Shown piece after piece: positions 11,901 through 21,649 of a DNA stretch of 64,000 nucleotides (positions are counted from its first letter, which is position 1; the number at the start of each line of letters is the position of its first letter). A program made the position numbers and the translations under genes. Below the pieces are notes generated by a model. That model saw nothing but the letters and a program-made list of their open reading frames with translations, ran no database searches and was not told where the DNA came from. The stretch is from the NCBI GenBank assembly GCA_036245805.1, contig BTRK01000003.1:12874464-12938463 (forward strand). Direction: 5' to 3'. Source of the stretch: Pristionchus mayeri. Lineage: Eukaryota > Nematoda > Chromadorea > Rhabditida > Neodiplogasteridae.

Positions 11901-14059
11901 AATTCCATAACATATTGAAAAAATAGAATTTTCCGTATAGTTGTGATTTCTTATAGTAATTTGTTGATTACCGGGAAAACTCGACCCAAGATGAGCCGGT
12001 TTTGATCAGAATGTGATCAAACATAGAGAACAGTGTTCCTTGATACTTCCGAGCAGCACAATCTGTGTTGGTGCGAGAGCGAGAATCGCGACGCTGTACA
12101 ATTTGAAGACGAAAAGAGGGAAAAATGTGGAGCTTAGATGTGTGACCAAGCAGAGAATGCAGATGATGATAGTGAAGCGGCCTATTTCCTGAAAAAGCTC
12201 ACTAGAATTTCAATGTTTCAGAATAGCTCGCAGCATTTGTAAATATGTTTTATTGAATGTTACAACTATCATCTTGGCATACTGAATATAGCACAAAAGT
12301 TTCACGCCACTCACCTTAATCGTGTGTTCTTTCTCCTTCTGTCGCTCGTATGCTCTTCTAGCCGACCACCCGCTCGCCGCTGCCACTACTGCCGCCATTG
12401 GAAGCCAGGCCTGAACGTACCATGAAGGATTCAAAGGTCTATCTAAGCAACATCGTCCGGTACTTTGAAGATGAACTCCATGATTGATATGACTTCTACA
12501 GGGTGCGCCATAATTACCCGGACAAGAGTTTTCATAAGATTCCAAGCTTTAGAATGGGACTTGAGCGATTTGGTTCAGATCAAAGTTTGTCTGCAATATG
12601 GGCAATAATGATATACTCCCTAATTTTGATGACACCTCATTTGGCTGTGACAGCGACATTGAATATCTTCACAGATCCGACTGTCGATTCCCCGAGGAAA
12701 TTTTCATTAATTTTGCCCTATACTTTGAGAAGGGCAACCTTGAGGGAGATTAGAGTCGAGTTCTTGGTAGTTCTTGGTACATCTTGACCTACAACATCCC
12801 CAAACGCTGAAGTCGAAGGGTTAAGATTGTGGGAGTTCCTGGGTTAATCAATCAGAGTGATTAATAGGGTGAATGCGTGTCCAGTGAGCATTTTTTATGT
12901 GAATAATGATTGTAGAATCTTGCTGAAAGGTCTAGTGTCCCAAATCGAAGTGGGAATGGACCCAGGATAGAAGAGCCTCTCAGAGGATGCGTTTAATGTA
13001 ATACACCTTATTGATCTTGAAGCCCGGAGTAACAAAAACGAGTGGGAACTTGCCTGTTGGGCAAATTACAGACTCCTGATCTAAAGGGGATGGTTAGAGA
13101 ACCAGTGATTCCACAACTATTGTAGGATTCTTCATTATCAGACTCAATGATTATGCCAATTTGGATATTCAAATAGCATTTGACGGTAAATATATTAGCA
13201 TCGCTGAATAACGTACAAAAGTGCGCGGACCTAGCACAATGCAACAACAGTCTACGGTATCGTTCTCTGCGGGCCTTGATCGGACGTTCCTCTAGTCCGT
13301 CCGACTTAATGTGCATGTAAGGGTGACAAGTGAACTGGGACACGCGAAGACCGCGAACGGAAACGTTCGAGCTATCGAGATTCTTATTCATCAGAATGTG
13401 GTTTCGAAGCACCCGATTTTCGGATGCGTTCTAGGTTCCTGGTGGTGGAAATAGCGACCGATTTCCCACAGCCCGAACGACCCTGGTTAGTATCAAGCAT
13501 TTGGCACATAATAAGGGTATAGGAAGCAGCCGGCTTGTGAAAGCCGAGTTGATGATCGATGTCACACCGTCTTTGTACAGCTTGATAATTCTTGTTGGGG
13601 GGGGGGGCGACTAGACTTCACCATTACTAGGAGACTTGACCAGGTGGCATGAAGCCTTGCATTGGGTGAGACCAATGGTCACTCGTCATGATGATGCAAT
13701 AGGGATCGCATATATCGATTGGTCTGCGAGGCTTCAGAATGAATAATTTTGTCCGGGTAATTTTGGCGCATCCTGTACAGGCATGGTTGAAGTTACTCAG
13801 TAGACAAGTGGTATGGGCTTGAAGACGCACTAGAGTTCGAGAAACGATAACGCGCTCTCTTCATTCTACACACTCTATGGACCGGTCGATCGGACCGGTC
13901 GATCGGCTAGAGAGTGCGTAGAATTAAGAGGGCGTGGTATTGTTTTTTCGAACTCTAATACGCACTGACCTGCGACGAGTACCCCATCGCGATGCTCGAG
14001 ACTGCCGAGCAGGCGAAGATGAGGGGGATACGAGCAAATACACTCGTCAGGCCGGGCAT
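8982..14059 (-). CDS. Multi-pass membrane protein, 15 exons, about 572 residues, family unknown
   Basis: Exons (minus): 13970-14059, 12315-12410, 12047-12188, 11768-11949, 11361-11478, 10897-11006, 10651-10758, 10538-10603, 10182-10330, 9945-10002, 9793-9898, 9662-9736, 9386-9553, 9226-9303 and 8982-9155 (TAA). TTTTTCAG ends 20 nt upstream of the ATG, as for a trans-splice acceptor. All phases agree if the weak donor GTATCA after exon 3 is used. The one exception is exon 11 (106 nt between two phase-0 borders), where the frame switches from ASFIL to SLFFIEPSLKLGK: a 1-nt insertion or sequence error near 9820. I count about 11-13 hydrophobic helices (for example IPLIFACSAVSSIAM, AALTIVTILA, TLVCLLLLMYSLIL, ITIVSTIVVVFFM, ILFIAFSTLFVIGV) with short charged loops, and no large soluble domain. 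No transporter or receptor signature was recognised. Introns 1 and 6 carry mobile hairpins and intron 1 a Tc1-type element. Confidence 0.7.
10355..10400. repeat. Small CTCTC hairpin in intron
   Basis: ACTCTCTTCATTTTGAGAGAGT folds on itself in the intron between exons 8 and 9 of the membrane-protein gene. It shares the CTCTCTTCATTTT core with the longer hairpin family in this window. Confidence 0.4.
10832..10896. repeat. Short hairpin MITE at an exon border
   Basis: AAAAT-CAGGGCTGTCTGAGGTTTA pairs with TAAACCTCAGAGAAACCCTG-ATTTT around an 11-nt loop. One end abuts the splice donor of exon 6 (GTGAAAATCAGGG in gene sense), so the hairpin forms from the first intron bases. Confidence 0.7.
11513..11612. 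repeat. CTCTC/ACCGGT hairpin family member
   Basis: Stem: GCTGAGGGTCACTCTCTTCA paired with TGAAGAGAATGACCCCTCAGC. The loop region contains CTCTCTCACCGGTTGACCGG. It lies in an intron of the membrane-protein gene. The same core occurs at 13,832, 22,428 and 38,216. Confidence 0.7.
12499..13775 (-). mobile_element. Degraded Tc1/mariner-type transposon with TA target duplication
   Basis: The inverted ends are CAGGGTGCGCCATAATTACC (12,499) and GGTAATTTTGGCGCATCCTG (ending 13,775), flanked by TA at 12,497-12,498 and 13,776-13,777. At 1,277 bp it has the size of an intact Tc1-like element. The minus strand at 13,008-13,412 encodes a transposase relic with the DD(E/D) first-aspartate neighbourhood (FCTLFSDANIFTV, compare FSDE.IFTV). 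The downstream second catalytic block is not open. The element sits in intron 1 of the membrane-protein gene, in the same orientation. Confidence 0.75.
13832..13956. repeat. Foldback with CCGGTCGATCGG core
   Basis: AGAGTTCGAGAAACGATAAC at 13,833 pairs with the inverse ending TTTTTTCGAACTCT at 13,956; the centre holds duplicated ACCGGTCGATCGG. ACGCACT occurs on both flanks (about 13,825 and 13,962), a possible target duplication. It lies next to the donor of exon 1 of the membrane-protein gene. Confidence 0.65.
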
Positions 14060-14792
14060 CTTTCGGTATTACGCAAAGTCTGAAAAATCTTGATGACTAA
14101 ATCGATCAATCAATCAATGAAAGCATATAATTGATTACTGGATGCATCTATCACGATCTGATGACTAGGAAGGGGAAAATGCAATATATCTAGACACGAT
14201 GGATGATGATTAGATAAGATAAGAATTCAATCAGATAAGGGGAATCGGAAAGGACACAAATCAGACGTTGTTTTTTATTATTAAAAAGAGCTACAATTTG
14301 TTGATAATTCAACTGAAAGGACAGTGTGTAATAGAGAAGGAGAGAGATAGACATAGAGAAAAAGATAGAGTAGAGAGTTGCGGGTGCGGATCTCTTCAAT
14401 CTCTCCATGTGACACCAAGCGTGATGAGATAACAAGAGAGGGAAAATACTCTCTTCCCGCCTCCCCCCCCTCCCCTCCCCCCCCCCCCCCCCCCCCTGAA
14501 TTGTGGCCCATTCACGTCGGAAGGAGGATAACATAGAGGAGATGGAAAGGCCGCGATCGCAATGTGGCTATATAACTAAACCAGGATACAATGTTGCAAC
14601 CTCAATGCAACGAATGATATAAACATTAGAGCGAGATAGATAGAGAAACAGAGATTGCGATACTTCTTGATCGATTAGAGGAGATAGGAGAACCAGAGAA
14701 AAATAGTGCGCGAGATATCATGGAAAACAATAAATAGATTTCAGTTAAAAATGCAAAGGATAGGTTTGTTCAAAAAGCAAACAAGAGACCTT
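14060..14792. other. Noncoding region with long C-run and GA-rich tract
   Basis: It contains the 5' flank of the membrane-protein gene, a cytosine run of about 18 after a CCTCCCCCCCC tract at 14,459-14,497, and GA-rich sequence on the plus strand. No exon borders were found. TTTTT at 14,772-14,776 (minus-strand sense) is a plausible Pol III terminator for the adjacent tRNA. Confidence 0.5.
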
Positions 14793-14864
14793 GCTTCCGG
14801 TGAGGCTCGAACTCACGACCTTCAGATTATGAGACTGACGCGCTGCCTACTGCGCTACGGAAGC
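14793..14864 (-). tRNA. tRNA-Met (CAT), elongator type
   Basis: The 72-nt minus-strand sequence folds as a cloverleaf: acceptor GCTTCCG paired with CGGAAGC, an A box at TAGCGCAGTAGG, an anticodon loop CTCATAA giving anticodon CAT, and a T arm GTGAGTTCGAGCCTCAC containing the B box GAGTTCGAGCC. The A1-less GC acceptor pair and non-initiator anticodon stem point to elongator rather than initiator Met. No intron. A T5 run lies 16 nt downstream. Confidence 0.95.
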
Positions 14865-15346
14865 AGATGTTGAACGAAACGTGCAGATCGAATGCATTCA
14901 TTACCGCGTTCGTAGAGCTCGATCCACTCATGAGGCACTCAAATCTTTGAGGAATTTCCGTATTTTAACTGTGTATTCTCGATACATTCGAAATATCTCG
15001 GATGATTCTTCAACACGGGTATCACGAGTCAGTGGAGGTGCTCGGGAACAATTTGTAAAAAATTGCACTATCTAGCCATCATTATGATGGGTACATACCC
15101 TGGGCACAACTTTCATTTGCCTCAGAACCGGCATTTAGGAAATTCCCGGTTTTCAAAACTGCACTTTGTTTCACAGCTCCGAGCTAGAGAGGTGGTAAAG
15201 AGCTTAAAATGACCGGAAATTATTTGATCTACATTTTGCGCATCCATCAACACCACGGTGAACAACAAAAGCGATTATAAATTACCAACTCCTTATTATG
15301 TGGAAGTCAAGAATACAAACAATGTGAACGAAATGTGGGTAGCAAA
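14865..15346. other. Noncoding region with relic of the 26-kb foldback family
   Basis: No gene. From about 15,012 to 15,235 the sequence resembles the inner part of the 26,226-28,175 foldback (TATCACGAGTCAGTGGAGG, CAGAACCGGCATTTAGGAA, ACAGCTCCGAGCTAGAGA) with many mismatches, so an old single-arm copy lies here. Confidence 0.5.
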
Positions 15347-16984
15347 TCACAGAACTCGCTCTATGGCGTCGTGCAAGTGCCGTGTTTTTTCATTACTGGG
15401 TCCGACCTTGTCCAGCGCCCGCGTAAAGTGAAGCTCGAGTTCTTCCCATCCCTGAAACTGCCAGATTGTATCAGAATCTTCGTATCTAGCAAGAACGGAG
15501 TCTTGATCGTACGCATACTGAGGTGTGTCATTCTCATTAATATGCTCTAGCATATTTAGCTGTTATAATCTGTAATTCAACAGTATTTATGACAAGACAA
15601 TTCGATATAATTAAATATCAGATTTCAGTGGATCGTAACACACAGTATAAACATCAGTCTTGAAAAAAAGAATAGCAATCTCGAAAATGGGATAAACATA
15701 GTTAAATAAAACGCAGTGATCAGCAGCATTCACCTTGTCGTTTTCAGGAGCTAACGACACTTTCTTTTTCTTGCACAGATGCTGCACAAATCGAATTTCG
15801 AGCATACGAGCTGCCTAATTAATTGATTGATTAATGAAATAATTGCAATTTTTCCCTAAATATGCAATGTATATAATTTACCAGGATTGCGTATTTCTTG
15901 AGCAACTTTCCGTTAATCTTGTCGTGCGCAATCATGAATCTAAAAGGACATTGATCCAGATGCAAAGGGTATCCTCATTTTCTTTCTTACTCAGCTTCAA
16001 CCAACCTCAGATTCTTCTCAAATTCATCACTGTTGATCAAGCTGGATGGAGTGAGACATTCTTCGAATTGTGCCCGAGATAGCCCCCATTGCAGCTGCTT
16101 CATCCACTGAATGAACATGAACAATAAAGGCTCTAATTTGAATTATCACTGTCGGATAACTAAAAATCATTTGAAGGTTATATTTAATTTTGTTTATCCC
16201 CATTTTCTAGATGTTTAATTTTTTTCGCAATACTGTGTGTATAGTTATATAGAATTGTCTCATCATAAATACTGTTGAATTACAGATAAGAATATCTAAA
16301 AGATTATCCTTCCCCAGTCTTGTCACAGTAGGTTCCCACAGGGTTAAAAATGCAGAATAGTACATTTGTTGAGTTGCAAATGTTATATTCATATATGCAC
16401 TTTATGAACTAACCATTGTCCCTGGCCCGAATCTCGCTCCACTGGGAAGCATGTCGGCACGATAGTGGAGCGTGCTCCAGCTTGCCACATCTGAGTATTG
16501 TATTGAAGCTTAATGGAAGGCTAACGCGAATACTATGAAAATCCCGTCTCAAAAACTGAAAACAACCCCGAAACTCGATGATTTTACATTTTGCACATCG
16601 GCGCTTTGTATTACCAGCTGACGTTTGTCTCTTGGGCCCTCAACGGATCACTATAAATCTTACAATGATATTAGGTTGGTGCAAATTTTTTTTGCCGATT
16701 TCATATCGGATTCGATTAATTTCCCTGGTCCACTAACTAAAGAGGATTGCCCCCACATTACCATCTACTACCATCTACGCGTTACCATCTACTATCACGA
16801 AGCTATGCTACATGTAGTGTCATATGTATCTGCTGCTCGTGTTCTTTCTAAAAATTTTTTTTTCATTTTTCTGATCGAAGATTCTTAAAATTCGATTTTG
16901 CGAGACTGTGATTAGATCAAATTTCCATTAGATTCAGCAATCCCTCAAATTGGCCAATTCACTGAGTAATATAGCAAGGGTTGC

Positions 16985-17653
16985 TTGCATAGTTGCCCAG
17001 CACTGGCGGCGAGGTGTTTTCAGACCATGACTCTTAATTCCAAGCCTGATCCAAGGGATGTAAGAATAGGAGGAAAAGTAGTAAAATTGCAAGATAAGGT
17101 GGTCTACTTGGGAAGCGCAATCGCAGTCAGCGGAAATGATGACTGTGAAATCACCCGACGCATTCAAGCTGGTTTTGGTGCTTTCCACAAACACCGCACT
17201 TTTCTTATCAACAAGGGTATTCCAATGGCACATAAACGTCGGCTTTTCAACGGCTGCATACTTCCCGCTGTGGTTTACGGTTGTGAATGTTGGGCGCTGA
17301 CCAAAGCACAAATGAATCGATTATCGGTGGCTCAAAGAAAAATGGAACGTTGGATGGTTGGCTGTACTGTGCTCGATCATGTCTCTAATGAGAGGTTGCG
17401 AGATTCAACTAGAGTTCAGGACTTCGTTCGCACGGCTCAGAAAAGGAAATGGTTTTGGTTGCATAAGATCGCGAATGATGATTGCCGGAAGTGGAGCCGA
17501 TCTGTGATCGAATGGATTCCGCGGAGAAAGAGGAGCCGCGGCCGCCCAATCACGAGATGGAGCGACTCTTTCCGCAAAGCAACAGGCCCAAATTTTCTCA
17601 ATCAAGCACGAAGCTCTAACTGGAACACCATGCACATCAGAGCTCTCGCCTGA
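16985..17653 (+). pseudogene. 3' end of a non-LTR retrotransposon reverse transcriptase
   Basis: A 222-codon open frame shows the typical C-terminal region of LINE reverse transcriptases: YLGSAI near residue 42, an arginine-rich ITRRIQ, then LFNGCILPAVVYGCECWALT around residues 87-106, a QRKMERWMVG block and the basic RSRGRPITRWSD motif near residue 190. The endonuclease and the RT catalytic YADD region are absent: it is 5'-truncated, the usual outcome of target-primed insertion. A short A-rich run follows (17,698). It is antisense to the host gene. Confidence 0.8.
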
Positions 17654-17717
17654 TCTCCCGAGAATCTAATGACCTCTAGATAAATGTGTTAAAATCGTAA
17701 AAAAAATCGACTCCTAA

Positions 17718-18392
17718 TTCATGGTTGCGCACTGCTCCCCTCTATTTGAGGGGATCAGTGCGCAACCATGAACACCGGGTCATGGTCAAAAAAGGTTGGT
17801 AGGTCCATGGTAGGTCAAGACTAGGTACCGTACCAAATCGATAGTACATTACCCCCAGATACCACTACCGTAACCCACGAATATCGCAAACTAACTTTAT
17901 TTTTTAAAAGTATTGGTATCGTGTCCAATCGATTATACAATACCCAAGTCACTACAGTAACCCAGATCCTTGGGTCAAACATTTTTCTAAAATTCAAAAA
18001 TTGAGCATGCAATTATTTTGAAGTATCTTATCACATCTCTAGTTACTGTAGAATCAATATGTGATCGATTTGGAATTTTTAGAAAAATGTGTGACATTTT
18101 TAGAAAATTGTTTGACCCAAGGAACTGGGTTTCGGTAGTTACTTGGGTACTATAAAATCGATTGGGAACGGTACCAGGACTTTTTAAAAATAAAGTTAGT
18201 TTGCGATAATCGTGGGTTACGGTAGTGGTATACGGTATCTGGGGGTACTGTACTATCGATTGGGTACGGTACCTAGTCTTGACCTACCATTGACCTTCCA
18301 ACCTTTTTTTTACCATGACCCGGGGTTCATGGTTGCGCACTGCTCCCCTCAAATAGAGGGGAGCAGTGCGCAACCATGAATAGGGGGTCATG
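17718..18392. mobile_element. Foldback whose two ends are themselves hairpins
   Basis: Large arms (about 17,775-18,045 and 18,055-18,324) pair: GTACCGTACC and CCCCCAGATACCACTACCGT match their inverse copies. Each outer end is a separate perfect or near-perfect hairpin: TTCATGGTTGCGCACTGCTC...GAGCAGTGCGCAACCATGAA at 18,326-18,380 and its counterpart at 17,718-17,772. The arm also contains AAAGTTAGTTTGCGATAATC, found at 4,918 at the broken end of gene B. Confidence 0.8.
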
Positions 18393-19781
18393 GTGGCCGC
18401 AGCCGGCGTGGGCAACTATGGTTGCTTGTTATGTTGATCGCACAATATCGGGGTTTCGATAAGTCTGAGAAAAGAAATAATCCGAAAAATGAGCATTTCG
18501 TGGTCAATATTTTTCATATATATTAATGACAATACAGTTTCTGACAATACAATCGAGCAGTGACCAAACTAAAAATGTAAGCTTATGAGGAGATGAACTT
18601 CATGATGTTTTGTGTTTGAGATTTCCAGCTCGATCGATATGGAAAAAAATGTGATCCTGACATATGTTGTTCATGTGCATCAGAACATATCATTAATATA
18701 TAGCATATATTTCCACACAGCCTATAATTTTAGACCCAATTTGAACATGATGTTGTTATCTATAAATGAGGTACATTCTCGTACTATTGCGGTTTTGCTC
18801 TATTTTTGATATTCGCATAGCACAGGCCATCGGAAATTATGGTCCTATCGATCTACCCCGCGACTTTCATTCAACACCGTGTCCACAATACTGGCTATTT
18901 GGGCTAATACTAATTGGCATTAGTATGAGTGTCCAACAACCCGTCTACATTAGAGGCCAATTGAAAATCAGGTCAAGATAAAAGGCGCAGCAATCCCAAA
19001 AGTAAAATCTGAAAATCGGCAAAAACTTTTGCACCAACCTGATAACATGATTCATATTTATCCAGTTATTTAATTCATTTTTCAATTAAAACAAATCAAT
19101 TTTGATAGTTACCTCATACAGGTATAGCAGCCACATTCACAATTTGCAGTGAGGAATCCCGTCAGAGGACTCCCACGCTTGCGGTGCTGGCGACTCCCGT
19201 ACTCCCAGTGCTGGCGTGACTCGATTTGACGCGCACCGACTTCAGACAGTCTTACCTACAGCCATTGCTTGCATTGCGCGCATTGCAGTGTATTCCCCTG
19301 TCCTTTCTTGTTGCTCCACTCCACTTCGATCATCTCCTCTCAAAAAATCTGCATCTTTGGGTAGAGCGGATAATCTCATTTAGGGTTGCAACGAGGTGAA
19401 CCCTAACGTATACTTATGCCCACCAATCTATCATGCATCTCTTTGTTTCCACTGAAAGAGAATAGATGAAGGTAAGAGAGAAAAAAAACGATGGTATTAC
19501 CGAGAGCAGAATCGCTGAATATCGATGCGTCCCGGCTTATCGTCAACTTCTCTTCGCATGTAGCACTCTGATATTCTAAGACTGTCCAACAATTTACGAT
19601 TTCTATCAGGACAGACAATATTGCCTTTAGATGGTGCTTACTGGGCAGGGAATCGGGCTGAGTTCTCTTTCGAGAGCCGACTTGGCGTGTTTGAGCCAGC
19701 AGGAAAGACACGCGAAATGACCACAAACTGGAGAGAAGAAACGCCTCTGAAATGAAGCTAGTTTAACCAAATACAAATACG

Positions 19782-20061
19782 TTAAAACAGGATTATCAGC
19801 AAAAACGCGATTTGTTAAAATATGTTTCAAATTGGGAGAGCACTCTCTTCAAATCGCGTGTTCTCTCACTCGTTGCCTGTGCGTCAGGGTCAACTCTGAA
19901 CGTCAGGGTCAACTCTGAATATAGAAAAACCTGAACCATAAATCAAGTCTGAATAGAGATTTCAAAATCGGAAAAAAATGAGCGACGGTTTACGATTGTC
20001 TCGAAATTGCGATGTTAGTTAGTTCTAGTTTTGCCTAGTTTTGCTGATAGTCCCGCTTTAA
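19782..20061. mobile_element. MITE with TTAAA-CAGGATTATCAGC ends, single-copy-region member
   Basis: Left end TTAAAACAGGATTATCAGCA and right end TGCTGATAGTCCCGCTTTAA are inverted. The same element with 75-85% visible similarity lies at 38,991-39,243 in the palindrome arm, at the matching position upstream of the RING1 exon. TTAA at both ends could be a piggyBac-type duplication. The interior has a tandem duplication of GTCAGGGTCAACTCTGAA at 19,886-19,921. Confidence 0.6.
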
Positions 20062-20135
20062 TTCAACGAAAACTATTGAACTATATTGAACTATGATTTA
20101 GAAGAGACGGTATTGTGAAACAGTTAACACAAATA

Positions 20136-20398
20136 GTGGCGTGGCGTGGGTGGCGCAGTGGTGTGAGGCGCCGCCCGTCATACAAGGATCATGAGTTCGA
20201 TCCCCAGCCTGGGCAGACCAAGCCCTCTATCCCCCGGAGTCGGTAAATTGGTAGTGACCTCGGTCGCGAAAGGTTCCCTAGAAGCACTTTGGACAACGGG
20301 GGTACGTAGTCCTAGCAGTAGTCGGCCTCACCACCTAGCGTAGTCGTTCACGACTGTAAAATCGCTTGACGTGGCTGCACCTTTACCTTTTTTTACCT
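20136..20398 (+). mobile_element. tRNA-derived SINE with 12-bp target-site duplication
   Basis: Pol III A box TGGCGCAGTGG (20,151-20,161) and B box GAGTTCGATCC (20,193-20,203) are spaced 42 nt start to start, as in a tRNA. A tRNA-unrelated body follows, ending in a pyrimidine-rich tail (CCTTTACCTTTTTTTACC). TTAACACAAATA flanks both sides exactly (20,124-20,135 and 20,399-20,410), the signature of LINE-driven target-primed insertion. The element should be one member of a dispersed family. Confidence 0.85.
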
Positions 20399-20410
20399 TT
20401 AACACAAATA

Positions 20411-20866
20411 AAATATATATTTAATTCAAAGTTATCACTTCGCATTTCTTGCCATCCTTACCTCTCTTGTGTGGTCTTCCGTATTATTACGCAAGGTGCA
20501 CTTCTCGTATATTGGCATCAACGGTACTCTACAGTTCGCCTAAATTGGTTGCAATGATATTAACTTGTTATCGGTTGAATTATTGTTTGACCATATATTC
20601 ACTATATTGCTATGTATCCACAGTAAGCAATAATTTGTGGAAAAACGACAGCAAGGGATTCACACTATGGCGAGAGATCCATTTCGACTTTCAACAATAA
20701 TCTCTCACTGTGATATGTCGTAGATCATTCTTCTGGATGTTCCAATATTCGTTGTAGAGGCTACCATATTTATTCCACCTCAAGTTGTTTGATGAACAAC
20801 TCCTACTGATATATACGGCAATTAAAATTATATTATGTTGTTGCGGACAAGCCCGTGGGACATATA
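20411..20866. other. Noncoding stretch upstream of RBR copy A
   Basis: No further RBR copy A exon or other gene was found here. The sequence is AT-rich with no recognised repeat. Confidence 0.4.
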
Positions 20867-21282
20867 TTAGGTTGATTCATAATTTTCGATACAAGTTATT
20901 TTTATATATTTCTCGAAAATTGTTGACCTGTTTTCGGTATTACTTTGGCATTATTTGAGGCGCCATTGATACACTATAATCTTAGTTTTATATTAAATCG
21001 ATCTCAATTGGTTCAATTGAAAAAGGCATTTAATAAAACGTGATATTTTTCCGGTATTTTTGATACATTATTCAACTTTTTGATACATTTTCAATTTCGC
21101 CCTGTAAACTTCGACAATCAGATTACTGTTTGTGTTTGACTGTTCATGCATGCGTATAAGTGCGCTATGAAGAGCACGCACACACTACTATCATACAAAA
21201 ATGCAAGAGAGAATTGCTAAAAGCTGAATCAAGTTATGGCTCGAAAACTTAAAAACGTATCGAATATTATGAATGAACCTAA
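20867..21282. mobile_element. Mariner-type MITE, 416 bp
   Basis: Ends TTAGGTTGATTCATAATTTT (20,867) and ATTATGAATGAACCTAA (ending 21,282) are inverted repeats with TA on both flanks (20,865-20,866; 21,283-21,284). There is no transposase. It lies just outside, or at the edge of, the visible palindrome arm. Confidence 0.8.
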
Positions 21283-21649
21283 TAAATCACCAACCAGGGC
21301 TGAGGAGTGCGCCGTCGTTTTCCCAGTTCCTCACATCGGAATCGTTGATTGCGCCTGTGCATTGTTTTTGTTTACACTCTTCAGAGAAATATTGTGAGGG
21401 TCATGCACATTAATATGGATACTCCGCAGTTTTTTTTTTTCAACTGACGATTTCTTCAAATCGCGAACACGTGTGCTCCAATTTCCTGAAACTCAATAGT
21501 ACCGCCTTGTTCTAAACTGATAAACCTCCAAGCAAACGGCAGAAAATAGTAAACGCAATGGGGTTTATATTTTCAGGAAATTTTATGCAGCGCACCTGAG
21601 AGAGGCGAAAACGAAACTATATTACCTGAAAATTGACAAACTCTAAAAC

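Larger units (their letters stand above)
16671..19042. mobile_element. Mariner-ended composite element (2.37 kb) in an RBR copy A intron
   Basis: Left end TTAGGTTGGTGCAAAT at 16,671 and right end TTTTGCACCAACCTGA at 19,042 are inverted, with inner GCCGATTT/AAATCGGC continuing the match. TA flanks both sides (16,669-16,670; 19,043-19,044). The end sequence matches the known mariner terminal motif TTAGGTTGGTGC. No transposase frame was recognised. The interior holds a LINE fragment and a foldback, so this is a nonautonomous element enlarged by later insertions. Confidence 0.7.
15347..19746 (-). pseudogene. RBR-type (RING1-IBR-Ariadne-like) gene, decayed copy A
   Basis: Exons (minus): 19642-19746 RING1 part (CGHFACLSCWLKHAK...PIPCP), 19501-19567 (CEEKLTISRDASIF), 19256-19338 IBR start (EVEWSNKKGQ, CAQC), 19113-about 19200 (CECGCYTCMR), 16414-16490 (CGKLEHAPLSC), 16006-16107 (FEECLTPSSLI), 15882-15939 (HDKINGKLLKKY), 15734-15814 (AARMLEIRFVQHLC, possibly reading on through ADHCVLFNYVYP) and 15347-about 15520 (GWEELELHFTRALDKV, TGA). 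Exon lengths 105, 67, 83, 77 and 58 equal those of copy B. The series of paired cysteines and a C-terminal helical part resembles RBR E3 ubiquitin ligases of the Ariadne group. RING2, which carries the catalytic cysteine, was not found. The last codon of the IBR-start exon is TAG where copy B has GAG, and exon 16006-16107 is out of frame by one base. Upstream exons were not found. Confidence 0.6.

Noticed and set aside
12210..12545. Longer exon reading across the transposon edge (HLQSTGRCCLDRPLNPSWYV) joined to the exon at 12,410
   Set aside because: Frame stays open across the empty insertion site, but the GTTCAG acceptor at 12,411 and phase agreement with exon 1 favour starting at 12,410. 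Kept as an alternative only.
14459..14497. Gly-rich protein frame from the poly-C tract
   Set aside because: The glycine run is a direct translation of a C/G homopolymer without gene context.
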